DNA from: Arcobacter caeni
GTDB lineage: Bacteria > Campylobacterota > Campylobacteria > Campylobacterales > Arcobacteraceae
Assembly (NCBI RefSeq): GCF_003063245.1
Contig: NZ_MUXE01000011.1
Location: forward strand, 28,694-92,693
Direction of reading: 5' to 3'
DNA: 64,000 nucleotides
The notes beneath the pieces were generated by a model. That model saw only the letters and a list, made by a program, of their open reading frames with translations, had not been told where the DNA came from and made no database searches. Below are positions 42,182 to 53,252 of this stretch, in pieces; within the stretch, counting starts at the first letter, position 1; the number at the start of each line of letters is the position of its first letter. Both the position numbers and the translations under genes were made by a program.

Positions 42182-45069
42182 CATTCATCATCTTCTTTTT
42201 TTTGTGAGATTATTTGTTTACTTGCAGGAGCAGGAGCTGTTTCATATTTATGTTGAACAAAACTTTTCGGAGTTTCAGTTTTTACTGTTAATTGAGCTTT
42301 AGTTGAAGTATTTACTTCAGGAGTACTCTTTTTAAAAACATTATCTTTTTTAATTTGATCTAAATATTTAAATACATTTATTGTTGAACTATCTAATGTT
42401 TGAGATAAAGTATTTAAAATATCTTTATTTGATAAATCTTTACAATCTTCATTTATATAATCTTGAACACTATTATGAACTAAATCATGATTAGATTTTA
42501 ATAATTTCCAATTTTCTGTTTTTGTAAATGATTTTCCTAAATTTTCTTCTTCAACTAACCATTTTCCTAAATCACATTCTGTTGGTTTACTAACAGTCCA
42601 TGCAACTTTTGTTTTACCAACTTTCTCAAAGTTTACTAATTTAAATCTTATGTGATCATTTTTTAATTTAGAAATTTTGAATACTAAATCAATATCTTCA
42701 ATTTCTTCTTTTGTAGCTTCTTTAAATTTTGCTCTATCTGCAATTTTCAGTAAATTCTCTGATAATACTGTAACTTCATTTGCTAATTCACTTATTATTG
42801 TTGCTGAATTTGCATTAACTTGAGTAGCCTGATCGAGTTTATTAATAGTATCATTTATTTGGATAATTCCTTTTTCTTCTTCTCTACTACCTTGTGAGAC
42901 ATCTTCTATTAAACTTATTGTTTCATTTATTTTAGAGTTTAGAGTTGCATATCCACCAATCATTTCATTTGCAATTGATTTTCCTTCATTTGCTTTTGAT
43001 GTTGCAATTTGAACAATATTTTTAATCTCTTTTGCTGCATCTGCACTTCTATTTGCAAGATTTCGCACCTCTGCTGCAACTACTGCAAATCCTTTTCCTG
43101 CTTCTCCTGCAGTTGCTGCTTCAACAGCTGCATTTAATGAAAGAATATTTGTTTGAAATGCTATTTGATCAATTACTGTAATTGCATCATTGATTGATCT
43201 AACTTGATTATCTATATCATCCATAGCGCTTGTAGTTTTAGAAGCTAATATCTCACCCTCTTTTGAAGAGACTTGAAGTTGTGTCGCTAAAGATGACATT
43301 TGATGTACTTTTTGTACACTTGATTTTACAATTGAAGTTATTTCTTCTACAGCTGCTGCTGTTTCTTCTAAAGATGCTGCTTGTTCATTTGCTGATGCTG
43401 ATAATTTATTTGCAGCATTTGATAATACATTTGTATCATCATTTAATTTTCTACCACTTGTAATAATCATTGATAAAAATTCTGAAACTGTAACTCCAAT
43501 TAACTGAGTACTTGCAGCTAATGAAGATATAATTCCGTTAACTTTTGATGTTTCTATTTTTGAATTAGTAACATTAAAATTAGAATTTCCATATTCAATT
43601 AAAACATTATTTAAATTTACTAAATTTTCATTAGTTCTATCAATCATTGAATTAATAGAGTCTCGTAATTTTCTAATTTGTGGATTTGAAGATGTTTTTT
43701 CAATTTTATATACATAGAATCCATTAATTACTTTTTCAATTACTTCATCAACATTTTCAATTACTTTTGAATCTTCATCATATCCAACTCTTAATTTATG
43801 GATATATCCATTAAAACTATCAACTAATTTACCAATTTCATCATTTGATTTCTTTTCGATTCTATCAGCTTGATTTGTTCCCTCACTTATATCGATAATC
43901 GCATTATTTAGGTTTTCTAAAGGTCTTATAATCGCCTGTTTTATAAAATAGTTATAAACTAGATAAACAATAATTATTGCAATTAACGAGAAAATTAAAA
44001 TGCTAATCACAATTTTAGAAATCTCTTCATTAATATTTGTTTCCATTAATGCAACTTCATTTTCTATATCATCAACATAAGCACCTGTTCCAATTATCCA
44101 ATCCCATGGTTCAAATTTTTGAACATAAGAGAATTTTTCTTTTGGATCATTTTTCTTTCCTGGTTTGTCCCACCAATATTTAACTAAACCACCAGCTTTA
44201 TTTTCATTTGAAATTTTCGCCATTTCAACAAATAGTTTTTTTCCCTTAGCATCTGCATTTGTAGATAAATCTTTACCATCTAACTGTTTGCTAACTGGAT
44301 GCATAATCATTTTTGGAGTTGAATCATTTATCCAAAAATAATCATTATTTGCATATCTCATTTCACTAATTGTTTTTAAAGCTTCTGCTTGCATTTTTGA
44401 AGTTACATCATCAACATATTCACCTGTTCCAATAACCCAATTATATGGTTTAAATAATTTTACAAATGATACTTTTAATTGTGGTGCTTCAAATCCAGGT
44501 TTTGGCCAAACATAATCAACAAAACCTTCACCATTATTTTTTGCAACAACAGCAAACTCTTTAAATATTTGTTTGCCACCTTTGTCTTTATAATCAACTA
44601 GATTTTTCCCATTTAATTCAGGTTTAATAGGATGGATAATCATAACAGCTTCTGTGTCATTTATCCAAAAATATCCTGTACTTCCATATCTTGTTGAATC
44701 AACAATTGATTTTAATCTATTTTTTAATGCCTCTTCTGATAAAGAACCTTTTGATTTTTCATATTCAGCTTCTAAAATAGAAAAAAGAAAATTTGTTTGA
44801 TTTTTTAATTGGTCTTGAACTTCAACTTTTATTTTATCAATTGAAGTCCTATTGTGATATGCTTCAACTGTTTTAACGGCTAAAGATACATAATTTTTAA
44901 GCTCAAGCTCTTTTTTTGCATAAGCTTCATTCTTAAAATTTTCAATATTTTTAGCTGAAAAACTTTTAATTGAATAAATAGAATCAACAGCGATTGCAAC
45001 TGATACAATTATAATTGTAATCAAAGAAAGAAGTAAAATCTTACCTTTAATAGATATCTCTTTGAACAT
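42169..45069 (-). CDS. Methyl-accepting chemotaxis protein, double Cache, HAMP, CZB, EWESF tail
   Basis: A 966-residue chemoreceptor. Two membrane helices (about 10-29 and 353-375) flank a large periplasmic region with two sCache_2-type modules, recognised by parallel motifs such as [16 protein letters not shown] and [16 protein letters not shown], each followed by [15 protein letters not shown] endings. A HAMP region (about 375-430), the signalling tip [21 protein letters not shown] (about 655) and a C-terminal CZB zinc-binding domain (about 803-880, with H and TECDLGKW) follow. The protein ends DDEWESF, resembling the NWETF CheR-binding pentapeptide. The ligand is unknown; small organic acids are common for this Cache class. 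Confidence 0.92.
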   Translation of the reverse strand: MFKEISIKGKILLLSLITIIIVSVAIAVDSIYSIKSFSAKNIENFKNEAYAKKELELKNYVSLAVKTVEAYHNRTSIDKIKVEVQDQLKNQTNFLFSILEAEYEKSKGSLSEEALKNRLKSIVDSTRYGSTGYFWINDTEAVMIIHPIKPELNGKNLVDYKDKGGKQIFKEFAVVAKNNGEGFVDYVWPKPGFEAPQLKVSFVKLFKPYNWVIGTGEYVDDVTSKMQAEALKTISEMRYANNDYFWINDSTPKMIMHPVSKQLDGKDLSTNADAKGKKLFVEMAKISNENKAGGLVKYWWDKPGKKNDPKEKFSYVQKFEPWDWIIGTGAYVDDIENEVALMETNINEEISKIVISILIFSLIAIIIVYLVYNYFIKQAIIRPLENLNNAIIDISEGTNQADRIEKKSNDEIGKLVDSFNGYIHKLRVGYDEDSKVIENVDEVIEKVINGFYVYKIEKTSSNPQIRKLRDSINSMIDRTNENLVNLNNVLIEYGNSNFNVTNSKIETSKVNGIISSLAASTQLIGVTVSEFLSMIITSGRKLNDDTNVLSNAANKLSASANEQAASLEETAAAVEEITSIVKSSVQKVHQMSSLATQLQVSSKEGEILASKTTSAMDDIDNQVRSINDAITVIDQIAFQTNILSLNAAVEAATAGEAGKGFAVVAAEVRNLANRSADAAKEIKNIVQIATSKANEGKSIANEMIGGYATLNSKINETISLIEDVSQGSREEEKGIIQINDTINKLDQATQVNANSATIISELANEVTVLSENLLKIADRAKFKEATKEEIEDIDLVFKISKLKNDHIRFKLVNFEKVGKTKVAWTVSKPTECDLGKWLVEEENLGKSFTKTENWKLLKSNHDLVHNSVQDYINEDCKDLSNKDILNTLSQTLDSSTINVFKYLDQIKKDNVFKKSTPEVNTSTKAQLTVKTETPKSFVQHKYETAPAPASKQIISQKKEDDEWESF

Positions 45070-45136
45070 AATAATCCGCTCCTAAGCTTTATAGATTCTT
45101 ATATAATATCCTTTGTAATATTAATTTGTCAAGGAT

Positions 45137-46669
45137 TTATGATTTTAAAAGGTTCTTTGCAAAATCTAAAGCTTCAGGAGTTACTTTCTCACCACTTATC
45201 ATTCTTGCAATTTCACTAATTCTTTCTTTATTATTTAATTCTTTTACTAAAGATTTTCCATTTATTTTATCTACTAAAAAGTGCTGATCTGCACTTGAAG
45301 TTAATTGTGGTTGGTGAGAAATCGCAAATATTTGATAAGAATTGCTTAATTTTTTTAAAACTTTTGAAATTGCATCACTCTCTTTTCCACTTAAATTAGC
45401 ATCTATTTCATCTAAAAAAAGTATCCCATTATCAACAATATCAAATTCACTCATAGATGTTAAAAGTGCAAGTCTTAGCCTATTGTATTCTCCTGAACTA
45501 ATAGTGTCTAATTCTACACCATTTAATTCAAAAATTACTTCATCAAAACCAGAAAAATCAAGAACTTTTTCTTTTATTACTATTTTTGCATTACTTAAGT
45601 ATAAGAACTTTAAATATTCATTTATTTTTTTTTCTAAAACCAATGAACTCTCTTTTCTATAAGTAGAAATTTCTTCTGCCAAAAGTAATAATTTTGTATT
45701 TAATTCTTCAAACTCTTTTTCTAATTTTTCTTTTTGGAAAAAAATATTTTCATAAGATGATAATTCAACTCTTTTTTGCTCTTTATATTTTAAACATTCT
45801 TCAATAGAACCAAATCTTTTTTGTAATGCTGATAGTTTTTCTATTCTATCAAGAACATTTTCTATATTTATATCATCAAGTTCATGTAATGAGTCATTAA
45901 ATCTTTCAAAAATATTGTTTAATTCATTCATTGTTTCATCAAAAAAACTCGAATCAACTTCCATTAATTCTAATGCCGCTGTAACATTTTGATTAAATTC
46001 CATAATTCCAGATGCTTTTTTAATTGCAACTTCAACTTTTTCTTTTTTAGCTAATCTTTTTTTAATCAAATTTAGCTCTTCATATTCATCAATGTTTGGA
46101 TTTATTTGTTCAATTTTATCTATTTCAAATCTTGCAAACTCTTTTAAATCTTCTAATTTACTCTCATCATCTAATATTTTTTGTAACTCTTTTTTTGTAT
46201 ATACTAGTTTTTTATAAGATATACTAAAATCTTCTTTTATTTTTTTAAACTCTTTCATTTTCTGTAATGTTAATTTATCCAAAAAATCCAAAAGTTTAAA
46301 ACTATCAAATTCTGATGTATCTTTTAAATTTAAATGTTTTATTAAGTTCATTGAAAAATCATTAAGATTCTTTTTTGATACAGATTGATTATTTAAAAAA
46401 TATCTTACTTTATCTTTTTTTATACTTTTAATAATAATATCATCATCAATAGATAAATCATAAATTTCATCACTAATGTTTGAGTTATTTAACAATACTT
46501 CACCCATATTTGCCTTTACATCTGTTAGCGCAAATAATGATAAAATTGCCTGCATTAATATAGATTTTCCTGCTCCACTTGGACCTGTAAAAATATTCAA
46601 TCCATTTTTAAACTCTAAATCTACCTCTTCAAAAGATAAACAATCTTTTAAGTATACTCTTGCTATCAA
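45137..46669 (-). CDS. recN: RecN, DNA double-strand break repair ATPase
   Basis: RecN is an SMC-like protein acting early in recombinational repair of breaks. The 510 residues show the Walker A GPSGAGKS near residue 30, a long coiled coil (about 150-370), and the C-terminal ABC signature SSGEYNRLRLAL, the Walker B ILFLDEIDANLSGKES and the H loop ISHQPQL. It is shorter than E. coli RecN (553), which is normal in epsilonproteobacteria. nadK lies 2 bp upstream. Confidence 0.93.
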   Translation of the reverse strand: MIARVYLKDCLSFEEVDLEFKNGLNIFTGPSGAGKSILMQAILSLFALTDVKANMGEVLLNNSNISDEIYDLSIDDDIIIKSIKKDKVRYFLNNQSVSKKNLNDFSMNLIKHLNLKDTSEFDSFKLLDFLDKLTLQKMKEFKKIKEDFSISYKKLVYTKKELQKILDDESKLEDLKEFARFEIDKIEQINPNIDEYEELNLIKKRLAKKEKVEVAIKKASGIMEFNQNVTAALELMEVDSSFFDETMNELNNIFERFNDSLHELDDINIENVLDRIEKLSALQKRFGSIEECLKYKEQKRVELSSYENIFFQKEKLEKEFEELNTKLLLLAEEISTYRKESSLVLEKKINEYLKFLYLSNAKIVIKEKVLDFSGFDEVIFELNGVELDTISSGEYNRLRLALLTSMSEFDIVDNGILFLDEIDANLSGKESDAISKVLKKLSNSYQIFAISHQPQLTSSADQHFLVDKINGKSLVKELNNKERISEIARMISGEKVTPEALDFAKNLLKS

Positions 46670-46671
46670 TG

Positions 46672-47538
46672 TTAGTTACCCCATCTTAATTTTTCATTTA
46701 ATACTTCAAAATAATTTCTTTGAATTCTATGTATCATTTTTGCTTTTTTATTTGCAATTTTTATTTTTATTGATTGATTTTGTTCCACTTCATAAATATC
46801 TTGACCATCAACAATAACAACCGCTCCTTGATTATCAATAATTTTAAACTCTATTTCAAAATCAGCTGGCATTACAAGAGGTCTTTGAGTTAAAGAATGT
46901 GGAGCAACAGGAGTTACAATAAAAGCTTCAGTTAAAGGATAAACTATTGGTCCACCAACTGACAAATTATAGGCAGTTGAACCCGTAGGAGTTGAGATAA
47001 TCACCCCATCACCATAATATGAATTAAAATGCTTTCCATCTATCTTTCCATCTATTTTAATCATAGACGAAATTGATTTTCTCGAAATTACAATATCATT
47101 AAAAGCAACAAATTTATTTAAATTTACACTCCCCTCAACCATCATTCTATTGTCAATTTTATAAATATTATTCTTTAAATCTTCAATAAATTGTGGTAAT
47201 TGTTCCATCGAAATGTCTGTTAGAAATCCTAATGTTCCTAAATTTATTCCCAAAACTGCCTTATCAAACTTAAAAGATTTTCTAACAACAGAAAGTAAAG
47301 TTCCATCTCCACCAACTGAAATTAAAAAATCTACTTTTTGGCATAATTCTTCTAGTGAATATCCCTTTAAAGAAATCATATTTGCTGAATTATCTTCTAA
47401 GTAAATATTAATATTAGCTTCTTCAAAAAGAGCCTTTATCTCTAAATATATATCTTTTAATTCAGGACTTGAAGGCTTTAAAATAATTCCTGCACTTTTA
47501 ATATTTGTTAATAATTCAATATTTTTTTCTATTCTCAA
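46672..47538 (-). CDS. nadK: NAD kinase
   Basis: NadK phosphorylates NAD to NADP. The 288 residues carry the motif ISVGGDGTLLSVVRKS (GGDG) and TPTGSTAYNLSVGGPIVYP in the active site. The start codon is TTG (47536-47538), with a GGA stretch a few bases upstream. nadK and recN are paired in many bacteria. A -10 box TATAAT (47587-47582) precedes the gene. Confidence 0.95.
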   Translation of the reverse strand: MRIEKNIELLTNIKSAGIILKPSSPELKDIYLEIKALFEEANINIYLEDNSANMISLKGYSLEELCQKVDFLISVGGDGTLLSVVRKSFKFDKAVLGINLGTLGFLTDISMEQLPQFIEDLKNNIYKIDNRMMVEGSVNLNKFVAFNDIVISRKSISSMIKIDGKIDGKHFNSYYGDGVIISTPTGSTAYNLSVGGPIVYPLTEAFIVTPVAPHSLTQRPLVMPADFEIEFKIIDNQGAVVIVDGQDIYEVEQNQSIKIKIANKKAKMIHRIQRNYFEVLNEKLRWGN

Positions 47539-47581
47539 AGTTATTCCAATTTTAATTTTATGTAAATTATTCTAGCTGATT

Positions 47582-47587
47582 ATTATA
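47582..47587 (-). promoter_or_regulatory. -10 box before nadK-recN
   Basis: The minus strand reads AGTTATTATAATAATC about 45 nt upstream of the nadK start. There is no clear -35 box. It lies between the nadK start and the fusA terminator. Confidence 0.45.
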
Positions 47588-47611
47588 ATAACTTAAATAA
47601 ATCTAAAACAA

Positions 47612-47645
47612 AAAAAAAGGGATATGCAAAAGCACATCCCTTTTA
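47612..47645 (-). terminator. Rho-independent terminator of the str operon (fusA)
   Basis: The minus strand reads AAAGGGATGTGC, a TTTT loop and GCATATCCCTTT, followed by a run of about eight T. The stem has one mismatch (G-A opposite T). It lies 16 bp after the fusA stop, so it ends the rpsL-rpsG-fusA transcript before nadK. Confidence 0.85.
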
Positions 47646-47660
47646 ATAAAAAATTAAATA

Positions 47661-49769
47661 TTAACCATTTCTTTTTTTAATAATTTCTTCAGAAACATTT
47701 TTTGGTACTTCAGAGTAGTTATCGAAAATCATAGAATATGTAGCTCTTCCTTGAGACATAGATCTTAAGTCTGTAGAATAACCGAACATTTCAGATAATG
47801 GAATCATTGCAACAACTAGTTTTATACCAGCTCTATCATCCATTGATTGAACTTGTCCTCTTCTTTTATTACAATCACCAATAACATCTCCCATATAATC
47901 TTCAGGAGTTTCAATTTCAACTTTCATAATTGGTTCTAAGATTACAGCATGAGCAGCAGCAGATCTACAACCTTGTTTGAATCCCATTGAAGCAGCTAAT
48001 TTAAACGCCATTTCAGATGAATCTACATCATGGTAAGAACCATCATATAAATCTACAGAAATATTAACTAATGGGTAACCAGCTAAAATACCACCTTGCA
48101 TTGCTTCAAAACAACCTTTTTCAACAGCAGGTACATATTCTTTTGGAACTGTTCCACCTTTAATAGAGTTTGTAAAGATAAAGTTTTCTTCACTATCAGA
48201 TGGTAATGGAGTAATAGTTAAATATACATGACCATATTGACCTTTTCCACCTGATTGTTTAGCATATTTATACTCTTGTTTAACAGAGTTTTTAATTGTT
48301 TCTCTGTATGCAACTTGAGGAGCACCAACTTCAGCTTCAACTTTAAATTCTCTTTTCATTCTATCTACAAGAATTTCAAGGTGTAATTCACCCATTCCTG
48401 AAATAATAGTTTGTCCAGATTCTTCATCAGTAGTAACTCTGAATGATGGATCTTCTTCAGCAAGTTTTCCTAAAGCAATACCCATTTTTTCTTGGTCAGC
48501 TTTAGTTTTTGGTTCAACTGCAACAGAAATAACAGGTTCTGGGAATTCCATTCTTTCTAAGATAACAGGATCTTTTTCAGATGCAAGAGTATCTCCAGTA
48601 ATTGTATATTTTAAACCAACAACAGCACCGATTTCTCCAGCATAAAGCTCTTTGATTTCTTCTCTATTATTAGCGTGCATTTTAAGTAATCTTCCGATTC
48701 TTTCTTTTTTCATTTTTGTAGAGTTATATACATAAGTTCCAGATTCTAGAATCCCTCTATATACTCTTGTAAATGTTAACTGTCCAACGAATGGGTCAGT
48801 CATAATTTTAAATGCTAATGCTGCAACTTCACCATCATCAGTTGATGGAACAATAACAGCTTCACCATCTTGAGTTTCACCTTTAATATCTTCAACTTCA
48901 GTTGGAGCTGGTAAATACATTGCAACTGCATCTAATAAAGTTTGAACACCTTTATTTTTAAATGAAGTTCCACAAGTCATAGGAGTAATTGCCATTGCTA
49001 AACAACCAGCTTTTAATCCAGCAGTGATTTCTTCTTCTGTTAAGTCAATACCTTCAAGGTATTTTTCCATTAACTCTTCAATTTGTTCAGCTGCCGCTTC
49101 AACCATTTTTTCTCTATATTCAGTTGCTTGGTCTAATAAATCAGCAGGAATTTCTTCAACATGGTAATTAGAACCCATTGCAGCATCTTCATCCCAAACG
49201 ATAGCTTTCATTTGTACTAAATCTACTACACCTTTAAAATTCTCTTCTGAACCAATTGGAATTTGAATAGGTACAGGATTTGCTTTTAATCTATCATTTA
49301 CTTGTTTTTCAACACTAAAAAAATCTGCACCTGTTCTATCCATTTTATTAACGAATATCATTCTTGGTACTCTATATTTATTAGCTTGTCTCCAAACAGT
49401 TTCAGATTGTGGTTGAACACCACCTACTGAACAAAATACTGCAACAGCTCCATCAAGAACCCTCATAGATCTTTCAACTTCAATAGTAAAGTCAACGTGA
49501 CCTGGAGTGTCAATGATATTAATCATTAAGTCATCACCAGTTTTTGGATGTTTCCAGTGACAAGTAGTCGCAGCAGAAGTAATTGTAATACCTCTTTCTT
49601 GCTCTTGTTCCATCCAGTCCATTGTTGCAGCACCTTCATGAACTTCACCAATTTTGTGTGAAACACCTGTGTAGAATAATATTCTTTCAGTAGTTGTTGT
49701 TTTTCCAGCATCAATGTGAGCTGCAATACCAATATTTCTAACTCTGTTAAGTGGTGTTTTTCTAGCCAT
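47661..49769 (-). CDS. fusA: Elongation factor G
   Basis: EF-G catalyses translocation on the ribosome. The 702 residues contain the GTPase motifs [33 protein letters not shown], and the domain IV/V patterns [17 protein letters not shown] and [15 protein letters not shown]. It is the third gene of the str operon and is followed by a terminator. tuf does not follow in this genome region. Confidence 0.98.
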   Translation of the reverse strand: MARKTPLNRVRNIGIAAHIDAGKTTTTERILFYTGVSHKIGEVHEGAATMDWMEQEQERGITITSAATTCHWKHPKTGDDLMINIIDTPGHVDFTIEVERSMRVLDGAVAVFCSVGGVQPQSETVWRQANKYRVPRMIFVNKMDRTGADFFSVEKQVNDRLKANPVPIQIPIGSEENFKGVVDLVQMKAIVWDEDAAMGSNYHVEEIPADLLDQATEYREKMVEAAAEQIEELMEKYLEGIDLTEEEITAGLKAGCLAMAITPMTCGTSFKNKGVQTLLDAVAMYLPAPTEVEDIKGETQDGEAVIVPSTDDGEVAALAFKIMTDPFVGQLTFTRVYRGILESGTYVYNSTKMKKERIGRLLKMHANNREEIKELYAGEIGAVVGLKYTITGDTLASEKDPVILERMEFPEPVISVAVEPKTKADQEKMGIALGKLAEEDPSFRVTTDEESGQTIISGMGELHLEILVDRMKREFKVEAEVGAPQVAYRETIKNSVKQEYKYAKQSGGKGQYGHVYLTITPLPSDSEENFIFTNSIKGGTVPKEYVPAVEKGCFEAMQGGILAGYPLVNISVDLYDGSYHDVDSSEMAFKLAASMGFKQGCRSAAAHAVILEPIMKVEIETPEDYMGDVIGDCNKRRGQVQSMDDRAGIKLVVAMIPLSEMFGYSTDLRSMSQGRATYSMIFDNYSEVPKNVSEEIIKKRNG

Positions 49770-49778
49770 TTATATTTC

Positions 49779-50249
<471 letters not shown>

Positions 50250-50257
50250 TTATCCTT

Positions 50258-50641
50258 CTACTTTTTCTTAGCTTTAGCTTTTTTAGTACCATATTTAGAT
50301 CTTGCAACAGTTCTGTTAGCAACACCAGCAGTATCTAAAGCACCTCTTACGATGTGGTATTTAACCCCAGGTAAATCTTTAACTCTTCCACCTCTTACAA
50401 GTACAATTGAATGCTCTTGTAGATTATGACCTTCTCCACCGATGTATGAAATAACTTCAAAACCTGTAGTTAATCTAACTTTTGCAACTTTTCTTAAAGC
50501 CGAGTTAGGTTTTTTTGGTGTTGTAGTATATACTCTTGTACATACTCCTCTTCTTTGTGGACATTCTTTTAATGCTGGCGATTTAGATTTTTTAATTACT
50601 TTCTTTCGCTCATTTCTTACAAGCTGATTGATTGTAGGCAT
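50258..50641 (-). CDS. rpsL: Ribosomal protein uS12
   Basis: Small-subunit protein S12. The 127 residues include the highly conserved [17 protein letters not shown] and [29 protein letters not shown]43 and K88 regions, where streptomycin resistance mutations occur, look wild type (TPKKPNSA and VKDLPG). It is the first gene of the str operon. Confidence 0.98.
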   Translation of the reverse strand: MPTINQLVRNERKKVIKKSKSPALKECPQRRGVCTRVYTTTPKKPNSALRKVAKVRLTTGFEVISYIGGEGHNLQEHSIVLVRGGRVKDLPGVKYHIVRGALDTAGVANRTVARSKYGTKKAKAKKK

Positions 50642-50888
50642 TTCTTTCCTTTATATAAATTGGTTTGGGTAATTATAGCCTTACCCATGCTTCTCGTGCA
50701 AATCAACACTTAGTTGAAACGATACTCCCATTCTAGGAAACTTAATTGTTTTAGTTTTCTAAAAAAGTACGGGATTATACTTAATTTACTCTTAATTATT
50801 CTTTATACTAATTTATACTTTAAGTTAACAATAAAAAATTCCTACTAAAATTCCAAAATATTTAAAATTCAATATAAAGTTTCTTCAA
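50642..50888. promoter_or_regulatory. Divergent promoter region, rpsL operon and MFS gene
   Basis: The largest gap in the window. For rpsL the minus strand shows TTGCAC (50701-50696), an 18-bp spacer and TATAAT (50677-50672), about 31 nt before the ATG. A GGGTAA/TTACCC inverted repeat overlaps that -10. A further TATAAT is at 50779-50774. For the MFS gene the plus strand has TATACT at 50804-50809 and 50814-50819. No RNA gene is visible. Confidence 0.55.
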
Positions 50889-52034
50889 ATGACAAAACAA
50901 TTATTTCCTCTAGCCTTAGGTGGTTTAGCAATTGGAACAACTGAATTTGTAATAATGGGATTACTCCCTGATGTTTCAAATTCTTTAGATGTTTCTATTC
51001 CAATAGCTGGACATTTAATTTCTGCTTATGCATTAGGTGTTGTAATCGGAGCTCCCATTTTAGTGGCGCTTAGTGCTAAGTTCCCTCCTAAATATATTTT
51101 AATTTCATTAATGATTTTATTTACAATATTTAATGCCTTTTCTATAATAGCACCTGATTATAATACTCTTTTGATGTCAAGATTTTTTGCAGGACTTCCA
51201 CATGGTGCTTTTTTTGGAGTAGGAACAGTTGTTGCAGCAAAATTAGCAAAAAAGGGAAAGGAAGCACAGGCAATTGCATCAATGTTTACAGGATTAACCA
51301 TAGCAATTCTAGCAATGGTTCCATTTGTTACTTTTCTAGGACATCATCTTCATTGGAGATATGCTTTTGGTGTAGTTTCATTATTAGGATTATTAACTAT
51401 TTTATTTTTGTATCTTTGGTTACCTCATCTAAAACCATTAAGAAGTGTTACTCTAAAAGAAGAATTAGAATTCTTTAAAACTATAAAAGCTTGGCATATA
51501 TTAATTATTGTTGCTGTAGGTTTTGGTGGATTATTTGCTTGGTTTAGTTATATTGCTCCACTTTTAATTAATGTATCAGGTTTTGATATAGCTGATATAT
51601 CTTACTTAATGATAGTTGCAGGTGCGGGAATGGTTGTTGGAAATATTTCAGGTGGATATTTAGCTGATAAAAAAGATCCAGTAATTGCTTCTATAATTTT
51701 ATTATCATTAATGGTAATTTCACTTATTTTAGTATTTTTCTTTTCTGATAATAAAACTATCTCAATTATACTTACTTTTATTTGTGGAGCTTTAGCTATG
51801 TCTATTGGATCGCCTATAAATATGGTAATGTTAAGAAATGCTAAACATTCTGAAATGCTAGGAGCAGCTTTTATTCAAGCAGCTTTTAATGTGGCAAATG
51901 CTTTAGGAGCTTTTTTTGGTGGTATTCCACTATTATTTGGATTAGCTTTTAATTATCCATCATTAGTAGGCGCAGCAATGGCACTTTTTGGAATGATTTT
52001 GTGTTTAGCATTTTATAAGAAATATGAAAGATAA
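50889..52034 (+). CDS. MFS transporter, AraJ/PbuE-like drug or sugar exporter
   Basis: A 381-residue polytopic membrane protein with about twelve hydrophobic segments. The N terminus (ALGGLAIGTTEFVIMGLLPDVSNSL) and the TM4 region with SRFFAGLPHGAFFGVGTVVA are typical of the AraJ/PbuE/YdhP branch of the major facilitator superfamily, proton-coupled exporters of sugars, purines or drugs. Substrate is not inferable. It is alone between divergent and convergent neighbours. No good ribosome site precedes the ATG. Confidence 0.88.
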   Translation: MTKQLFPLALGGLAIGTTEFVIMGLLPDVSNSLDVSIPIAGHLISAYALGVVIGAPILVALSAKFPPKYILISLMILFTIFNAFSIIAPDYNTLLMSRFFAGLPHGAFFGVGTVVAAKLAKKGKEAQAIASMFTGLTIAILAMVPFVTFLGHHLHWRYAFGVVSLLGLLTILFLYLWLPHLKPLRSVTLKEELEFFKTIKAWHILIIVAVGFGGLFAWFSYIAPLLINVSGFDIADISYLMIVAGAGMVVGNISGGYLADKKDPVIASIILLSLMVISLILVFFFSDNKTISIILTFICGALAMSIGSPINMVMLRNAKHSEMLGAAFIQAAFNVANALGAFFGGIPLLFGLAFNYPSLVGAAMALFGMILCLAFYKKYER

Positions 52035-52046
52035 ACTCTTTCATAT
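52022..52046. terminator. Hairpin between convergent MFS and YwbE genes
   Basis: ATATGAAAGA and TCTTTCATAT form a perfect 10-bp stem around TAAAC, whose TAA is the MFS stop codon. It lies between two convergent genes and could serve both strands, though neither side has a long T run. Confidence 0.6.
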
Positions 52047-52052
52047 CTAAAT

Positions 52053-52244
52053 TTATAAAATCTCTTGAACTCGACCAACTTGTCCATCTTGAAGTCTTAC
52101 TTTTATTCCATGTGGATGAGTTGGGGAATTTGTTAAAATATCTTTTACAATACCTTGCGTTAATTTACCACTTCTTTGATCTTCTTTTAAAACAATATTC
52201 ACTTTTAAACCTTGTTTTACATTAAATCTTTTTTTACCATCCAT
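52053..52244 (-). CDS. YwbE family protein
   Basis: A 63-residue protein of the YwbE/DUF2196 family: VKQGLKVNIVLKEDQRSGKLTQGIVKDILTNSPTHPHGIKVRL is diagnostic. Its function is not established. It overlaps the upstream 165-residue gene by 1 nt (TAATG). Confidence 0.88.
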   Translation of the reverse strand: MDGKKRFNVKQGLKVNIVLKEDQRSGKLTQGIVKDILTNSPTHPHGIKVRLQDGQVGRVQEIL

Positions 52245-52741
52245 TAGTTTTCTTCACTTCCGTAACTTAAAGCATCTTTTGCAAAATCAACATGATAAAA
52301 AAATATCATTTTGTAAAATAAATCTACTTTTGTTTTTTTCTCAACACTTGTATCTAAAATAGGAAAAGAGAAACTTCTTGGTTCTTCAACTTTTTTTGGT
52401 GTTACAGTTATCATAAGAGGTTTGATTGTTCTCATCATATTCATAGTTTCTTTATACTCTTTTGGTAAAAGACCATTTAACATATCACCATCTTTTTCCT
52501 CTTTTCTCATAGCTGTAAATAAAAGATCAGTACTTTCTTTAAAAATTTGTTTATTCCAATTTAATTTACCTTTTGAAAAGTGAAATACACAACTTTTATT
52601 TAATAAAGCATGAGGTTTTTCAGCTTTTATATCTTCTATCATTTGAAGAAAAAAATTAACTCCACCTAAATTTTCTGCAAGTTCTATTGCTTTTGAATGT
52701 AATTGTTTTTTTTGTTCTTCATTTAATTGATTAAAATTCAT
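52244..52741 (-). CDS. Hypothetical protein
   Basis: A 165-residue soluble protein without recognisable family. The first 60 residues look helical (MNFNQLNEEQKKQLHSKAIELAENLG), followed by a short segment with FHFSKGKLNWNKQIFKE and a C-terminal part with DLFYKMIFFYHVDFAKDAL. There is no signal peptide or membrane helix. It is translationally coupled to ywbE and separated from the Cache gene upstream by 57 bp. Confidence 0.6.
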   Translation of the reverse strand: MNFNQLNEEQKKQLHSKAIELAENLGGVNFFLQMIEDIKAEKPHALLNKSCVFHFSKGKLNWNKQIFKESTDLLFTAMRKEEKDGDMLNGLLPKEYKETMNMMRTIKPLMITVTPKKVEEPRSFSFPILDTSVEKKTKVDLFYKMIFFYHVDFAKDALSYGSEEN

Positions 52742-52798
52742 AATTCTCCGATTAATTTACTTTTTGCAAGTATAGCTAAATAATTAAGACTACTTATA

Positions 52799-53242
52799 TT
52801 ATTTATAAACACCTGCACCAATTAATTGGTCTTTTCCAATACCAATTACAAAAGAAGTTTTCAAAGTTTGTTCACCATTTGTTGGATGTTCCCAAACATA
52901 ATCAACCCAACCTGAGCCTTGAGTTTTTACTTTTTCAATACAATTTTTGAATAATTGATTTCCTGCTTTGTCTTTATATCTGTATAAATTTTTACCTTTT
53001 AATGGTTTTTTTGGATGAGCTGTTATTATTCCATCAAAATCATTTGCCCAAATATATAAATCATCTTTTACAAATTTACTTTCTGGTTTGTTGAACTCTT
53101 CAACACAAGCTTCAACTCCAACTTTTTTACAAAATTCAACACCTTTTTCAACTAATTCTTTAGCCTGAGCGGGAGTACTTTCTGCATTTAAAAAAGTTAT
53201 ATTTAATAATAGAATAATCATAAATTTAAATAAATTACTCAT
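52799..53242 (-). CDS. Orphan periplasmic single Cache-domain protein
   Basis: A 147-residue secreted protein: signal peptide (about 1-20, ending FLNA) followed by one sCache_2-type domain (WANDFDGIITAHPKKPLKGKNLYRYKDKAGNQLF, then GSGWVDYVWEHP and GIGKDQLIGAGVYK). The sequence closely parallels the Cache modules of the chemoreceptor at 42169-45069, but no membrane anchor or signalling domain follows. It could sense a small ligand in the periplasm and act through a partner. It is downstream of the second stator pair. Confidence 0.8.
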   Translation of the reverse strand: MSNLFKFMIILLLNITFLNAESTPAQAKELVEKGVEFCKKVGVEACVEEFNKPESKFVKDDLYIWANDFDGIITAHPKKPLKGKNLYRYKDKAGNQLFKNCIEKVKTQGSGWVDYVWEHPTNGEQTLKTSFVIGIGKDQLIGAGVYK

Positions 53243-53252
53243 TATTTTCTCC

